DNA of 64,000 nucleotides from Anaerolineae bacterium (GCA_023382715.1 JAHDWP010000008.1:47505-111504), one strand, 5' to 3'. Shown: positions 47,172-55,910, numbered from the stretch's first letter. The notes: generated by a model from the sequence alone, not told the origin. Numbers and translations are program-made.

Positions 47172-47849
47172 CTAACGGCGGCGGCTCGCAGGCAGCCCGC
47201 CGTGCTTTCTGACCTCATCGAGAATCGCCGCCACCGTCGCCCGCAGCGCGTCCGGCCCTTCGCACATCGGCAAGGCAATCGCGCGCTCGTCGTGCGACCC
47301 CGTCGAGGCAATGACCATCCCCTCGGCGCAGCGAATGACCAGGGTCGCGCCCACGTTCCCGGCGCGGGTCCCAGCATCCCAGCGTCGCTCCGCGCGGACG
47401 CCCTGCCCCTCCAGCGCATGAAACACGCGATCTACAAAAGTGTCCGCATCCGAGTACAGGTCGGACAGATCGCGCGCCTGCGAGAAGCGGTCCCAGGTCG
47501 TGTGGATGAAGGTCACCACCCGCCGGTCGCCGTTGACGATGGGCGGATCCTTGCGCCGCAGCTCGCCGAATTGCAGCTTGTGATAGAGCGCATCGGCGCG
47601 GGGATGGGCCGGCTCATCCGGCAACAGATCGCGGCGGCGAACCAGCTCCAGCCCCGTGCGCCGTGCATAGTAGTGAATTGCGCCGTTCAGTTCTCCAAAG
47701 GCGCGGCTGAAAAAGAGCGCGATGTACTCGGCATAGATGCCCTGCGCGGCCTGGCCTTGCGGCACGCGATACCAATGCTGGGTCTGCGCCATGTCGAAGT
47801 CGCGCTTGCGGTTGATGACGCCAACCAGAACGCGGTCTTCGGGGTACAT
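47172..47849 (-). CDS. Unknown protein (MYPEDRVLVGVINRKRDF start)
   Basis: A 225-residue soluble protein with no signal peptide or membrane span. It has an AEYIALFFSRAFGELNGAIHYYARR segment, a central LQFGELRRKDPPIVNGDRRVVTFIHTTWDRF and a C-terminal beta region (GATLVIRCAEGMVIAST). Several conserved-looking Arg, Trp and Tyr residues suggest a real fold, but no family was recognised. It lies 19 bases before ssnA on the same strand, so it may act with it. A gap of 170 bases holding a repeat separates it from the PLP enzyme gene. Confidence 0.55.
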   Translation of the reverse strand: MYPEDRVLVGVINRKRDFDMAQTQHWYRVPQGQAAQGIYAEYIALFFSRAFGELNGAIHYYARRTGLELVRRRDLLPDEPAHPRADALYHKLQFGELRRKDPPIVNGDRRVVTFIHTTWDRFSQARDLSDLYSDADTFVDRVFHALEGQGVRAERRWDAGTRAGNVGATLVIRCAEGMVIASTGSHDERAIALPMCEGPDALRATVAAILDEVRKHGGLPASRRR

Positions 47850-47879
47850 CCACCTCTCCCGCTCAGAATCCGCTTGAAG

Positions 47880-47997
47880 ACCTCACCCCCCGCCCCCATG
47901 TATGGAGAAGGGAATTCACGGCGGTTAAGCTCCCTGCCCGTGTGTGGAGAGGGGATTTTCAGTTCGTAATCACTCTCCCCGGTGCGGCCAGGGTGAG
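47880..47997. repeat. Degenerate palindromic repeat, family B copy 2
   Basis: The gap between the unknown gene and the PLP enzyme gene begins ACCTCACCCC and ends GGGTGAGGC, forming an inverted repeat about 118 bases long. The inner part aligns by eye with 3391-3445. No gene is supported within it. Confidence 0.4.
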
Positions 47998-48019
47998 GCA
48001 AGCCGCAAACCAGGCCCGC

Positions 48020-49423
48020 TCAGATTCTGCCCGTGCGCCGGTACTCCAGCAGCTTCGCGTCAATATCCTTGACGAGCGCCTGCTCCGCCTGCCACCAGGC
48101 CTGATCCTTCTGCGCATCAAGTTCCTCAACCGTCTTGCCCTGCTGCTCGACCCAGGTGTAGTACTTCAGGTTATGCCAGCGGGCGCGGTTGTCCAGGTTG
48201 CCTTCCCACACAAAATCCGTGCGCTGGCCGAGGAAGAGGCTGCGCACGCGGGCGATGGCCTCGGTCTCGTCCACAACGCCGTAATTGCGGCGCATGGCGT
48301 CCATCACGCTGCCGTAGCGATCCATCCCGTCGGTGGCCACGGTGACCACCAGGTCGTCCTTGCCCAGGCCATAGTGCTTGACCGTCTTGATCGCGCCGAA
48401 AATGTTGCAGATGCTGCTGATGCCCAGCCGCGTCTTGAGATACTCCACCATCTCCGGCGCGACGCCAAAGTGCTCCACCAGCGCCTTCAGCCCGCCTTCG
48501 TCGGCGAAGAGTTGCAGCCCCAGCTTGCTTTCGATGTCGTCAATCAGCATGATCGCGTCCATGTTGCTGACGTTGTGAATCCAGGTCACGTGCTTGTCGC
48601 CGATGCCCTGAATATCATGGCCACCGTAGCCGTTCAACGCCAGTGTGGGGCACTGCACCGGCTCCAGGCCGATGATCTTGTGATCGGGCCACTGCTGCTT
48701 CAGCCGGTCGCCCGCCGCAATGGTGCCCGCGCTGCCCATCGCCGAGACGAAAGCCGACACCTTGCCGGCGCCAATGCCCTGCTCGGCCAGCTCGCGCGCC
48801 AGGTCAATAATCGTGTTACCAGTGACGTAGTGGTGGAAGCGGTAGTTGCCCATGACCTCGAACTGGTTCAGGTTGCGCATGTTCGGGTCGGAGGCCATCA
48901 GCTCTTTGACCTTGTCGTAGATTTCCTTGACGTTGCTCTCGCCGCCCGGCGTGGCAATCGCCTTTGCGCCGTACCCCTCGATCAGGTCAAAGCGTTCCCT
49001 GCTCATCTCTGCGGGCAGGATGACGATGCTCTTGCAGCCCATGCGCCCGGCGACATAGGCCCCGCCGATGCCGTAGTTGCCGGTTGACGGCCAGATCAGC
49101 GTGTGCTTCCAGGGATCCACATCGCCGAACAGTTCCTTTTCCAGCAGCACCGAATAGGTCGCGCCCACCTTGTGGCTGCGCGTCGGGAAGTGCGTGCTGG
49201 TCAGCACGGCGATCGGCGTGTCAACCCCTGTGAGCTGCGGGGGGAGCACAGCGTACTGAATCTTGTTGGTGATATCGCGCCACGAGATGTTGAAGAGATT
49301 GATGGACGCCAGAGGATCGGTCGTCCGCGCCTGGTGCGCCTTCGCCCGAATTTCCGGGTCAATCAGGTGCGGGTGCAGCATCTCTTCAAAAGTCGGGCCG
49401 GTGATCAGCTTGCGTTCTTCCAC
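48020..49423 (-). CDS. PLP-dependent fold-type II enzyme (cysteine synthase/ammonia-lyase-like)
   Basis: From the GTG at 49423, chosen for AGGAG 8 bases upstream, the protein has 467 residues. The cofactor Lys is in RSHKVGATYSVL (Lys85), followed by WPSTGNYGIGGAYVAGRMG, a beta-family asparagine loop, and AMGSAGTIAAGDRL as the phosphate loop. It belongs to the cysteine synthase/threonine dehydratase superfamily but is not a clear YgeX. Neighbours suggest a role in nitrogen release from a diamino acid such as 2,3-diaminopropionate. This is inference; other beta-elimination or replacement reactions are possible. Confidence 0.8.
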   Translation of the reverse strand: MEERKLITGPTFEEMLHPHLIDPEIRAKAHQARTTDPLASINLFNISWRDITNKIQYAVLPPQLTGVDTPIAVLTSTHFPTRSHKVGATYSVLLEKELFGDVDPWKHTLIWPSTGNYGIGGAYVAGRMGCKSIVILPAEMSRERFDLIEGYGAKAIATPGGESNVKEIYDKVKELMASDPNMRNLNQFEVMGNYRFHHYVTGNTIIDLARELAEQGIGAGKVSAFVSAMGSAGTIAAGDRLKQQWPDHKIIGLEPVQCPTLALNGYGGHDIQGIGDKHVTWIHNVSNMDAIMLIDDIESKLGLQLFADEGGLKALVEHFGVAPEMVEYLKTRLGISSICNIFGAIKTVKHYGLGKDDLVVTVATDGMDRYGSVMDAMRRNYGVVDETEAIARVRSLFLGQRTDFVWEGNLDNRARWHNLKYYTWVEQQGKTVEELDAQKDQAWWQAEQALVKDIDAKLLEYRRTGRI

Positions 49424-49510
49424 GGTAAAGACTCCTGTCAGACTGAACTGGATAAGGGGTACTCCCAAAGAGCCATTGAGTGCCATCTGCGCGCCAGGCG
49501 AACGCCCGGC

Positions 49511-49777
49511 TCAAGGCGTATCATCCTCTGGGAAGATCTCGCGCTCCAGGCGTTTCATCTGGTTGTAGACGTAATCACGGTGATTGGCCAGTTCGCGGTA
49601 GCGCTGGTACGCTTCGTCGGGCATGTGCTCCGTCGCGCCATGATGCCGGGCAATCAGCGCGTCAATCTCCTCGTCCAGCGCCTCGTATTCCAGCACCAGC
49701 CGCTGGTACTCCTGCACCCGCTCCACATCAACAGGCTTACCCTGACCTCCTGGCAACGCGCTCCCGCTCACCTGCAC
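49511..49777 (-). CDS. Small helical protein, unknown
   Basis: An 88-residue charged protein, mostly alpha-helical with heptad-like pattern: VQEYQRLVLEYEALDEEIDALIARHHG, then YRELANHRDYVYNQMKRLEREIF. It lies 12 bases after a glycosyltransferase gene and may be co-transcribed with it. No family was recognised. Confidence 0.5.
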   Translation of the reverse strand: MQVSGSALPGGQGKPVDVERVQEYQRLVLEYEALDEEIDALIARHHGATEHMPDEAYQRYRELANHRDYVYNQMKRLEREIFPEDDTP

Positions 49778-49789
49778 ACCTCTCCCACG

Positions 49790-50788
49790 CTAACGACTCT
49801 GCCCATGCTCGTCCGGCGCGGCAACCCCCGTCTCTGGCGTCTCGTCCGGCTGTCGCTCCCACAGATCGGCCACCACATAAAGCGGCCTGCGCCGCACCTC
49901 GTCGTAGATGCGCGCGATGTACTGGCCCATAATGAAGAAGAAGAACAATTGAAAAGAGCTGACCAGCAGCACGACGATTAGCGTGGTCGCCTGCCCCTGA
50001 AACTGGATGTTGCTGCTCGTCAGGCGCAGGACGGCCACCAGGGGAATGGCCAGCACCGCCACCAGCGCGAGCACCAGGCTGGCGTAGATCGCCACCTGCA
50101 ACGGGAAGTACGAGAAGCCGGTGATCGCGTCCAGCGCGAAGCGCACCATCTTCTTCAGCGGGTACTTGGTCTCGCCGGCAAACCGCTCCTGGCGCACGTA
50201 GTAAACACCCGTCTGCCGAAAGCCCACCCAGCTTGTCAGCCCGCGGATGAAGCGATTGTGCTCGCGCATGGCGTTCAGCGCGTTGACCATCTGGCGATCC
50301 ATCAGCCGGAAATCGCCAGTGTCCACCGGAATATCCACATCGGTGATGCGGTAGATCAGGCGATAAAAGAGCTTGGCCGTGAACTTCTTGAACCACGTCT
50401 CGCCCTTGCGCTCCGAGCGCACCGCATAGACCACGTGGTATCCTTCGCGCCACTTCGCCAGCAGCTCTAGGATCACTTCCGGGGGGTCTTGCAGATCGGC
50501 GTCAATGACGATCACCGCGTCGCCGCGCGCATGATCCAGCCCGGCAGTGACGGCGTTCTGGTGGCCGAAGTTGCGCGCGAAGTTGATTACGCGCACGCGC
50601 GGATCGCGCTCGACCAGCGCGCGCATCTTGGCAGCGGAGCCATCGTAGCTGCCATCATTGATCATGATCAGCTCCCAGGCTTCGCCCGTGTTGTCGAGCA
50701 CCTCTATCAGGCGTCGGTACAGCTCGTCAATGATCGGCTCCTCGTTGTAAACCGGAGCGATCACAGAAATCACCGGATGCGTATCCAT
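49790..50788 (-). CDS. Family 2 glycosyltransferase (DPM1/GtrB-like) with two C-terminal membrane spans
   Basis: The 332-residue enzyme has ISVIAPVYNEEPIIDELYRRL, MINDGSYDGSA, VINFARNFGHQNAVTAGLDHARGDAVIVIDADLQDPPE and a C-terminal pair of hydrophobic spans (about 225-290). This is the layout of GtrB/ArnC-like polyprenyl-phosphate glycosyltransferases. ATG at 50788 has GGGAGG upstream. It appears unrelated to the purine genes around it and could be an insertion into the locus. Confidence 0.85.
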   Translation of the reverse strand: MDTHPVISVIAPVYNEEPIIDELYRRLIEVLDNTGEAWELIMINDGSYDGSAAKMRALVERDPRVRVINFARNFGHQNAVTAGLDHARGDAVIVIDADLQDPPEVILELLAKWREGYHVVYAVRSERKGETWFKKFTAKLFYRLIYRITDVDIPVDTGDFRLMDRQMVNALNAMREHNRFIRGLTSWVGFRQTGVYYVRQERFAGETKYPLKKMVRFALDAITGFSYFPLQVAIYASLVLALVAVLAIPLVAVLRLTSSNIQFQGQATTLIVVLLVSSFQLFFFFIMGQYIARIYDEVRRRPLYVVADLWERQPDETPETGVAAPDEHGQSR

Positions 50789-50865
50789 CAGCCTCCCATC
50801 TTCCGCGCGACAACCTGGCCTCATTGTACCCGGATGCCCGCCCCGGCGCGACCCTCGCCCGTGCC

Positions 50866-52125
50866 TCAGCGGAACGTCGGCAGGCCGAGCGCCTGGCGCA
50901 CTTTCTCGACCGCGACGATGTCCGGGGCCACCGGGTGCCCGGCCCCCGCCACGCGCATCGCGCTCTTGATGTCCTTCAGACCATTGCCCGTGACCAGCAG
51001 CACCACGCGCTCGTCCGGCTGAATGTGTCCTTCAGCCAGCGCCGCGCGCGCCCCCGCATAGGTCGCCGCCGCCGCTGGCTCGGCGAAGACGCCGCTCAGC
51101 CGCGCCAGCACAGGGATACCCGCCAGAATCGCGTCGTCTGGCACAGAGACAAAGGCCCCGCCCGTCTCGCGCACAGCGCGCACGGCGCGCACCCGGTCGC
51201 GCGGCAGATCGGCGGCGATGCTGTCGGCAACGGTGTGCGACGCAATAGGCGGCATGGTCGCCGGGTCGGCGCCTGTCTTCCACGCCTGGTAGCACGCCGC
51301 GCTGCCGTCCGCCTGCACGCCGATCAGGCGCGGCATATGCCCGATCCAGCCCAGGGCCAGCAGATCGCTGAAGCCCTTGTGCACGCCGCTGATGATGTTG
51401 CCATCGCCTACGCTCAGCACGACCACGTCCGGGGCCTGCCAGCCAAGCTGCTCGGCGATCTCATAGGCGACGGTCTTCTTGCCCTCGACCGTGTAGGGAT
51501 TCATGCCGGTATTGCGATTGTACCAGCCATAGCGCTCAGCAGCTTCCACCGCCAGGTCGAAGGCATTGTCGTAGTTGCCCTGCACCAGCAGCACATGCGC
51601 ACCATAGGTGAGCAGTTGAGCGATCTTGGCTTCTGGGGCCGAGGCCGGCACGAAGATCACCGCAAGCAGCCCCACGCTGGCCGCCAGGCCGGCCAGGGCC
51701 GCTGCCGCGTTACCTGTGCTGGCCGTGGTCACCACTTCGATGCCCTGGGCCAGCGCCCGCGCCACGACAACCGCGCTCGCCCGGTCCTTGAGTGAGCCGG
51801 TGGGGTTGCGCCCATCGTCCTTGACCCACACCTGGGCCAGGCCCAGGTCTGCGGCCAGGCGCGGCGCGTCGTAGAGCGGCGTGCCGCCCACCGCCAGCGG
51901 CGGCACCCTGTCCGCAGCCGCCAGCGGCAGCAGCGGGCGATAGCGCCACAGCGTGGTATCGGCGCTGCGGGCAATGTCCTCGCGCGACACCGCTGCCCGC
52001 AGCGCCTTGATGTCATAGAGCACGTCGAGCACGCCCGCCGGCCCGCAGTGCGGGCAGGTGTAAGCAACCTCGTCAGGGGTGTAGGAACGCCCGCAGATTG
52101 CGCAGCGCAGTTCAGCGACAAACAT
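50866..52125 (-). CDS. thrC: Threonine synthase-like PLP enzyme with N-terminal zinc ribbon
   Basis: The 419-residue protein begins with a zinc-ribbon-like element (Cys8, 11, 24, 27: CAICG...CPHCG). A fold-type II PLP domain follows, with cofactor Lys113 in NPTGSLKDRAS, STGNAAAALAGLA and VSVGDGNIISGVHKGF. This matches ThrC-family enzymes, which convert O-phosphohomoserine to threonine. No other threonine-pathway gene is near, while purine-degradation genes flank it, so it may instead act on a diamino acid. ATG at 52125 has GGGAG upstream. Confidence 0.8.
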   Translation of the reverse strand: MFVAELRCAICGRSYTPDEVAYTCPHCGPAGVLDVLYDIKALRAAVSREDIARSADTTLWRYRPLLPLAAADRVPPLAVGGTPLYDAPRLAADLGLAQVWVKDDGRNPTGSLKDRASAVVVARALAQGIEVVTTASTGNAAAALAGLAASVGLLAVIFVPASAPEAKIAQLLTYGAHVLLVQGNYDNAFDLAVEAAERYGWYNRNTGMNPYTVEGKKTVAYEIAEQLGWQAPDVVVLSVGDGNIISGVHKGFSDLLALGWIGHMPRLIGVQADGSAACYQAWKTGADPATMPPIASHTVADSIAADLPRDRVRAVRAVRETGGAFVSVPDDAILAGIPVLARLSGVFAEPAAAATYAGARAALAEGHIQPDERVVLLVTGNGLKDIKSAMRVAGAGHPVAPDIVAVEKVRQALGLPTFR

Positions 52126-52218
52126 CAAGCTGCTCCCTCAAAATAGCTCTCAGCCACCAGCCGGCAGCGATCACCACAGCCATCGTGGGATCGCTGCTCG
52201 CCGAAGAACTCTCTCGCA

Positions 52219-53172
52219 TCAGGCGGGCACGATGCGCGTGCCCGTCTCGCCGCGCAGCGCCCGCGCCACATTCTCCGGGTTGGTGATGATCGCCAGCGGG
52301 CCGCCGCTCTCCAGGAAGTTGATGATCGCCTCGATCTTAGGCCCCATGCTGCCCGGCTTGAAATGGCCCTCGGCCATGTACCGGCGGGCTTCGGCCAGGG
52401 TCATCACATCGAGGCTCCTCTGATCAGGCTGGCCGAAGTTGAGCGCGACCTTCTCGACCGCAGTGGAGATCAGGAACAGGTCTGCCTTCAGGCCGTTGGC
52501 CAGCAGCGCTGTGCCGCGATCCTTGTCAATGACGGCGTTCACGCCCTTCAGATTGCCCTCTTCGTCGCGGATGACGGGGATGCCGCCGCCACCGGTGCAG
52601 ATCACCACGAAGTTCTTCTCGACCAGGGTGTTGATCGCGTCCAGCTCAACGATCTCGATCGGGATGGGCGAGGCCACCACGCGGCGATAGCCGCGCCCGG
52701 CATCCTCAACCACCGTCCAGCCCTCGTCGCTGAAGCGCCTGCCCTCTTCCTCCGTCATGAATCCGCCGATGGGCTTGTTGGGGTCCTCGAAGGCCGGATC
52801 GTTGCGGTTCACCAGCGTCTGGGTCACCACAGTGACCACGCCGCGCCGGATGCCCGCCGCCCGCAACTGGTTGTTCAGGGCCTGCTGCATCATGTAGCCG
52901 ATGCTGCCCTGGGTGTCCGCGCCGATGACATCCATCGGCGTCATGTGAATGCCCTCAACCTTGTTGGCCAGCTCGTTGCGGCGCAGGATAAACCCGACCT
53001 GTGGCCCATTGCCATGCGTGATCACCACGCGCCAGCCATCGCGGATCATGTCCACGATGTGCTTCGCCGTCTCGTACACGGCCTGCCACTGGTATTCCAT
53101 TGAAGGCTTGTTCTTATCAAGAATTAAGGAGTTGCCGCCGAAAGCGATAACAGCGGTACGTGCAGATGGCAT
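52219..53172 (-). CDS. yqeA: Carbamate kinase (YqeA/ArcC)
   Basis: The 317-residue amino acid kinase-fold enzyme shows TAVIAFGGNSLI, WRVVITHGNGPQVGFILRRNE, GADTQGSIGYMMQQAL, VVTQTLVNRNDPAF, VVICTGGGGIPVIRDE and AVIDKDRGTALLA. It transfers phosphate from carbamoyl phosphate to ADP, making ATP. In purine-degradation loci this enzyme (YqeA) takes carbamoyl phosphate produced by YgeW. ATG at 53172 has GAGGG upstream. Confidence 0.93.
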   Translation of the reverse strand: MPSARTAVIAFGGNSLILDKNKPSMEYQWQAVYETAKHIVDMIRDGWRVVITHGNGPQVGFILRRNELANKVEGIHMTPMDVIGADTQGSIGYMMQQALNNQLRAAGIRRGVVTVVTQTLVNRNDPAFEDPNKPIGGFMTEEEGRRFSDEGWTVVEDAGRGYRRVVASPIPIEIVELDAINTLVEKNFVVICTGGGGIPVIRDEEGNLKGVNAVIDKDRGTALLANGLKADLFLISTAVEKVALNFGQPDQRSLDVMTLAEARRYMAEGHFKPGSMGPKIEAIINFLESGGPLAIITNPENVARALRGETGTRIVPA

Positions 53173-53213
53173 TATGCCCTCGCTGTTGAACTCAACCATG
53201 CGCGCTGACGATG

Positions 53214-53261
53214 AAAAAAGGAGCGAGAGCCGACCACCCCACACGCGCGGCTGATCGGCTC
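53214..53261 (-). terminator. Possible terminator/attenuator between ygeW and yqeA
   Basis: On the minus strand GAGCCGA and TCGGCTC form a 7-base stem with a 21-base loop. Seven bases later there is a run of six T. It lies in the 137-base gap and may reduce read-through into yqeA. Confidence 0.35.
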
Positions 53262-53309
53262 ACATACAATGCACCACAAGAACCAGCTTGTGCGCACTAT
53301 TCCACGCGC

Positions 53310-54290
53310 TCAGCGCATGGTCAGCGCCATCACCGCTTTCTGCACGTGCAGACGATTCTCCGCCTCGTCGTAGACCGCGCTCTGCGGCCCGTCAATCACA
53401 GCGTCGGTCACTTCGATATTGCGATCCGCCGGCAGGCAGTGCATATAGATCGCGTCCTTGTCGGCCAGCGCCATACGCCGCTCGTCCGTGATCCAGTCCT
53501 GATACTGGTCGCCGATGCGCTTCGATTCCACCATGTCGGTCGTGGTCATGGTCGCGCCCCAGCTCTTGGGGTAGCAGATGTGCGCGCCCTCGAACCCCTT
53601 GTCGAAATCGTCGTAAACCTCGAAGCTGCCGCCCGATTTCCGCGCGTTGTCTTTGGCGAGGTCGAGAATTTCCGGCATGAGCTTGAACTCCGGCGGGTGC
53701 GTCAGGCGCACGTTCATGCCGAAGCGCGTGGCGAGCGTGATCAGGCTCTGCGGCACCGAGAGTGGCTTTTGGTAGCTTGAGGCGTAGGCCCACGACATGT
53801 TGAGCGTCTTGCCGCGCACGTCACGCCCGAAGCGCTCGAAGACCGTCATCATGTCGGCCAACGCCTGGAACGGGTGATACCAGTCGCACTGCATGTTCAG
53901 CACCGGCACGCGGCTGGCTTCGGCCACCGCCCGGATGTAGTCGTTGCCCACGCCCCAGTCGCACTGCCGGATCGCGATCCCGTCACAGTAACGCCCGACG
54001 ATCTCGCCGATCTCTTTGGCCGTGTCGCCATGCGAGATCTGCGTCGTCGTGCTGTCAATGAACTGAGCGTGCCCGCCAAGCTGGGCCATGCCCGCCTCGA
54101 AGCTGACGCGGGTGCGCGTGCTGGTGAAGAAGAACAGCATCGCCAGCACCTTGTCGCGCAGCAGCGCGTGCGACTCGCCCAGCGCGCGCCGGCGCTTGAG
54201 ATCGAACGCAACTTCAAAGATAGTATTGACTTCGTCGTCGGTCCACTCGTCGGGCGTGATCATGTCCCGCCCCATCAAACGTGTCTGCAT
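53310..54290 (-). CDS. ygeW: Knotted carbamoyltransferase YgeW
   Basis: The 326-residue protein belongs to the aspartate/ornithine carbamoyltransferase superfamily. The carbamoyl phosphate loop is FTSTRTRVSFE (residues 55-65), followed by HPFQALADMMT and MHCLPADRN. The segment SYQKPLSVPQSL matches the proline-rich loop of the knotted YgeW subgroup. In the anaerobic purine pathway YgeW phosphorolyses a ureido compound to carbamoyl phosphate. It is shorter than I recall for E. coli YgeW. The gene is 3 bases after ygeY. Confidence 0.88.
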   Translation of the reverse strand: MQTRLMGRDMITPDEWTDDEVNTIFEVAFDLKRRRALGESHALLRDKVLAMLFFFTSTRTRVSFEAGMAQLGGHAQFIDSTTTQISHGDTAKEIGEIVGRYCDGIAIRQCDWGVGNDYIRAVAEASRVPVLNMQCDWYHPFQALADMMTVFERFGRDVRGKTLNMSWAYASSYQKPLSVPQSLITLATRFGMNVRLTHPPEFKLMPEILDLAKDNARKSGGSFEVYDDFDKGFEGAHICYPKSWGATMTTTDMVESKRIGDQYQDWITDERRMALADKDAIYMHCLPADRNIEVTDAVIDGPQSAVYDEAENRLHVQKAVMALTMR

Positions 54291-54293
54291 GTC

Positions 54294-55520
54294 TTACGTC
54301 CCCTTTTCGTCGTTGAGAAGTGCAGGCAAGAGCGTGTAGAACTCAGTGGCGCGGACTACGTCTTCAAGCAGCACCTGGTCCAGGTTGCCGTGCGCGGTCT
54401 TTTCATCGCCCGCAGCAAACCCGATTGACGGGATGCCGGCTTTGCCGTTCCAGTAGATGCCATTGGTCGAAAAGTCCCATTTCCCGGCGGGGCTTGTCTG
54501 GTTCCAGAGCAGTTGGCAAGCGGCCAGGCCAGCCTGCACCAGCGGGTGCTCTTCTTCGATAGCCCAGGCGGGGAAGTATTTTTCGACGAGATACTGGTAT
54601 CCCGTGTAGCTGGGCGTGTCGTAATCCAGAATTTCCACGCGAATCGCGTCCGCGTGTTCCGGGGGGATGAGCGCCTGAACCTGCGCAACGGCCTGTTCCT
54701 TGCTCTCGCCAAAGGTCAGGCGCCGGTCAATATAGATCGTGCACTCGTCCGGGACAGCGTTGAGCGATGGCGTCTGGCATTCGATCTTGCTGACGGTGAT
54801 GCGCCCCTGCCCCAGGAAGGGGTCAGTGTGCAACTGGTCGTTCAGGTCCCGGATCCCGGCGATGACCGGCAGCATCTTGTAGATCGCGTTGTCGCCCAGT
54901 TGGTTCGACGCAGCGTGGATGGAGCGCCCCTTGGCGACCACCTTGAGTTCGACGCGCCCTTTGTGGCCGCGGTAGACCTGCATCCGCGTGGGTTCGCCGA
55001 TCACCACGAAGTCGGGCCGAAGGCCCTCGACCTCGACCAGCACATTCGAAGCGATGCCGTCGCAGTCCTCTTCCATATTGCCAAAGTAATAGAGGGTGAA
55101 GCCGTCCAGAAAACCCAGGTCGCGGGCCAGCGCCATCCCATAGATCATGCCGGGGGTGGACTGCTTCTCGTCGCCCGCGCCGCGCGCATAAAAGACGCCA
55201 TCCTCGACCTTGCCCTGGAACGGGTCCCACTTCCAGGCCGACGGATCGCCCACATCCACCGTGTCGAGATGGCTGTCGTAGAGAAGGATGCGCGGCCCGT
55301 TTCCAACCCGCCCCAGAACGTTACCCATCCGGTCGAAGCGGATGTCCTCAAAGCCCAGGCGCTCCATCTCCTGCGCGACGCGCACGCCAACGTCGCGAAT
55401 CTGCCCCATCACGCTGGGAATAGCCACTATCTCGCGGAAGAAACTTAAGATCGCATCCTGTTGGTTAGCAACGTTAGTCCGGATCGACTCCGCGAGCGCG
55501 GAATCAACTTTCACTGGCAT
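54294..55520 (-). CDS. ygeY: YgeY-like M20 family amidohydrolase/peptidase
   Basis: The 408-residue protein is an M20/ArgE-type zinc hydrolase. It has YDSHLDTVDVGD (metal His84, catalytic Asp86), RGAGDEKQSTPGMIYG (bridging Asp), NMEEDCDG (catalytic Glu pair), VVIGEPTRM and the lid domain with HAASNQLGDNAIYKM. Length and motifs fit YgeY, which acts on an acylated or carbamoylated diamino acid in purine breakdown. ATG at 55520 has GGAGATG upstream. It is the first gene after a 390-base gap holding a possible promoter, and ygeW follows immediately. Confidence 0.87.
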   Translation of the reverse strand: MPVKVDSALAESIRTNVANQQDAILSFFREIVAIPSVMGQIRDVGVRVAQEMERLGFEDIRFDRMGNVLGRVGNGPRILLYDSHLDTVDVGDPSAWKWDPFQGKVEDGVFYARGAGDEKQSTPGMIYGMALARDLGFLDGFTLYYFGNMEEDCDGIASNVLVEVEGLRPDFVVIGEPTRMQVYRGHKGRVELKVVAKGRSIHAASNQLGDNAIYKMLPVIAGIRDLNDQLHTDPFLGQGRITVSKIECQTPSLNAVPDECTIYIDRRLTFGESKEQAVAQVQALIPPEHADAIRVEILDYDTPSYTGYQYLVEKYFPAWAIEEEHPLVQAGLAACQLLWNQTSPAGKWDFSTNGIYWNGKAGIPSIGFAAGDEKTAHGNLDQVLLEDVVRATEFYTLLPALLNDEKGT

Positions 55521-55564
55521 TTCATCATCTCCGTTTATGCTGTGAACGCGTGTGAGCACGCGCG

Positions 55565-55593
55565 CCAATACGTAAATATCAGTTCGAGGTCAA
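55565..55593 (-). promoter_or_regulatory. Candidate promoter for ygeY-ygeW
   Basis: On the minus strand TTGACC (55588-55593, five of six) is followed after 17 bases by TATTGG (55565-55570, three of six). It lies 45 bases before the ygeY ATG. Confidence 0.35.
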
Positions 55594-55784
55594 CCCGTAA
55601 TGCCCCCTCACCCCTTTCCTCCCGCCCAGATCGGGGCCAGGCAGCGCGGCACTCTATTTATCCCTACTAAACACCAGCACAGGCCAGATGTCTCGCGGGT
55701 ACGGCCTATTCTACCCCATAACGCCAGGCTGTTTCCACCCCTTGAGTACACTGGACATACACGGGGGGCAAAGCCTGTCAGACG

Positions 55785-55812
55785 GCAGGGGCGCATGGCC
55801 ATACGCCCCTGC
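55785..55812. repeat. Intergenic palindromic repeat, family A copy 2
   Basis: GCAGGGGCG and CGCCCCTGC form a 9-base perfect stem around a centre that contains the self-complementary ATGGCCAT. It lies about 100 bases past the hyuA stop and may terminate that transcript. The same element, diverged, occurs at 18063-18091. Confidence 0.55.
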
Positions 55813-55910
55813 ACGGGCCTCATCTCGCTAGGCGTCGGGCGAGTCGCTGGCGATCTTTGCACACATCCAGCACACGCCGACTCTCGCGCGCGGCAAACGG
55901 CGATGGGTGC

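Larger units (their letters stand above)
55521..55910. other. Intergenic region between hyuA and ygeY
   Basis: About 390 bases without a credible gene. It contains a candidate promoter toward ygeY (55565-55593) and a palindromic repeat (55785-55812) shortly after the hyuA stop that could also act as a terminator. Confidence 0.6.
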
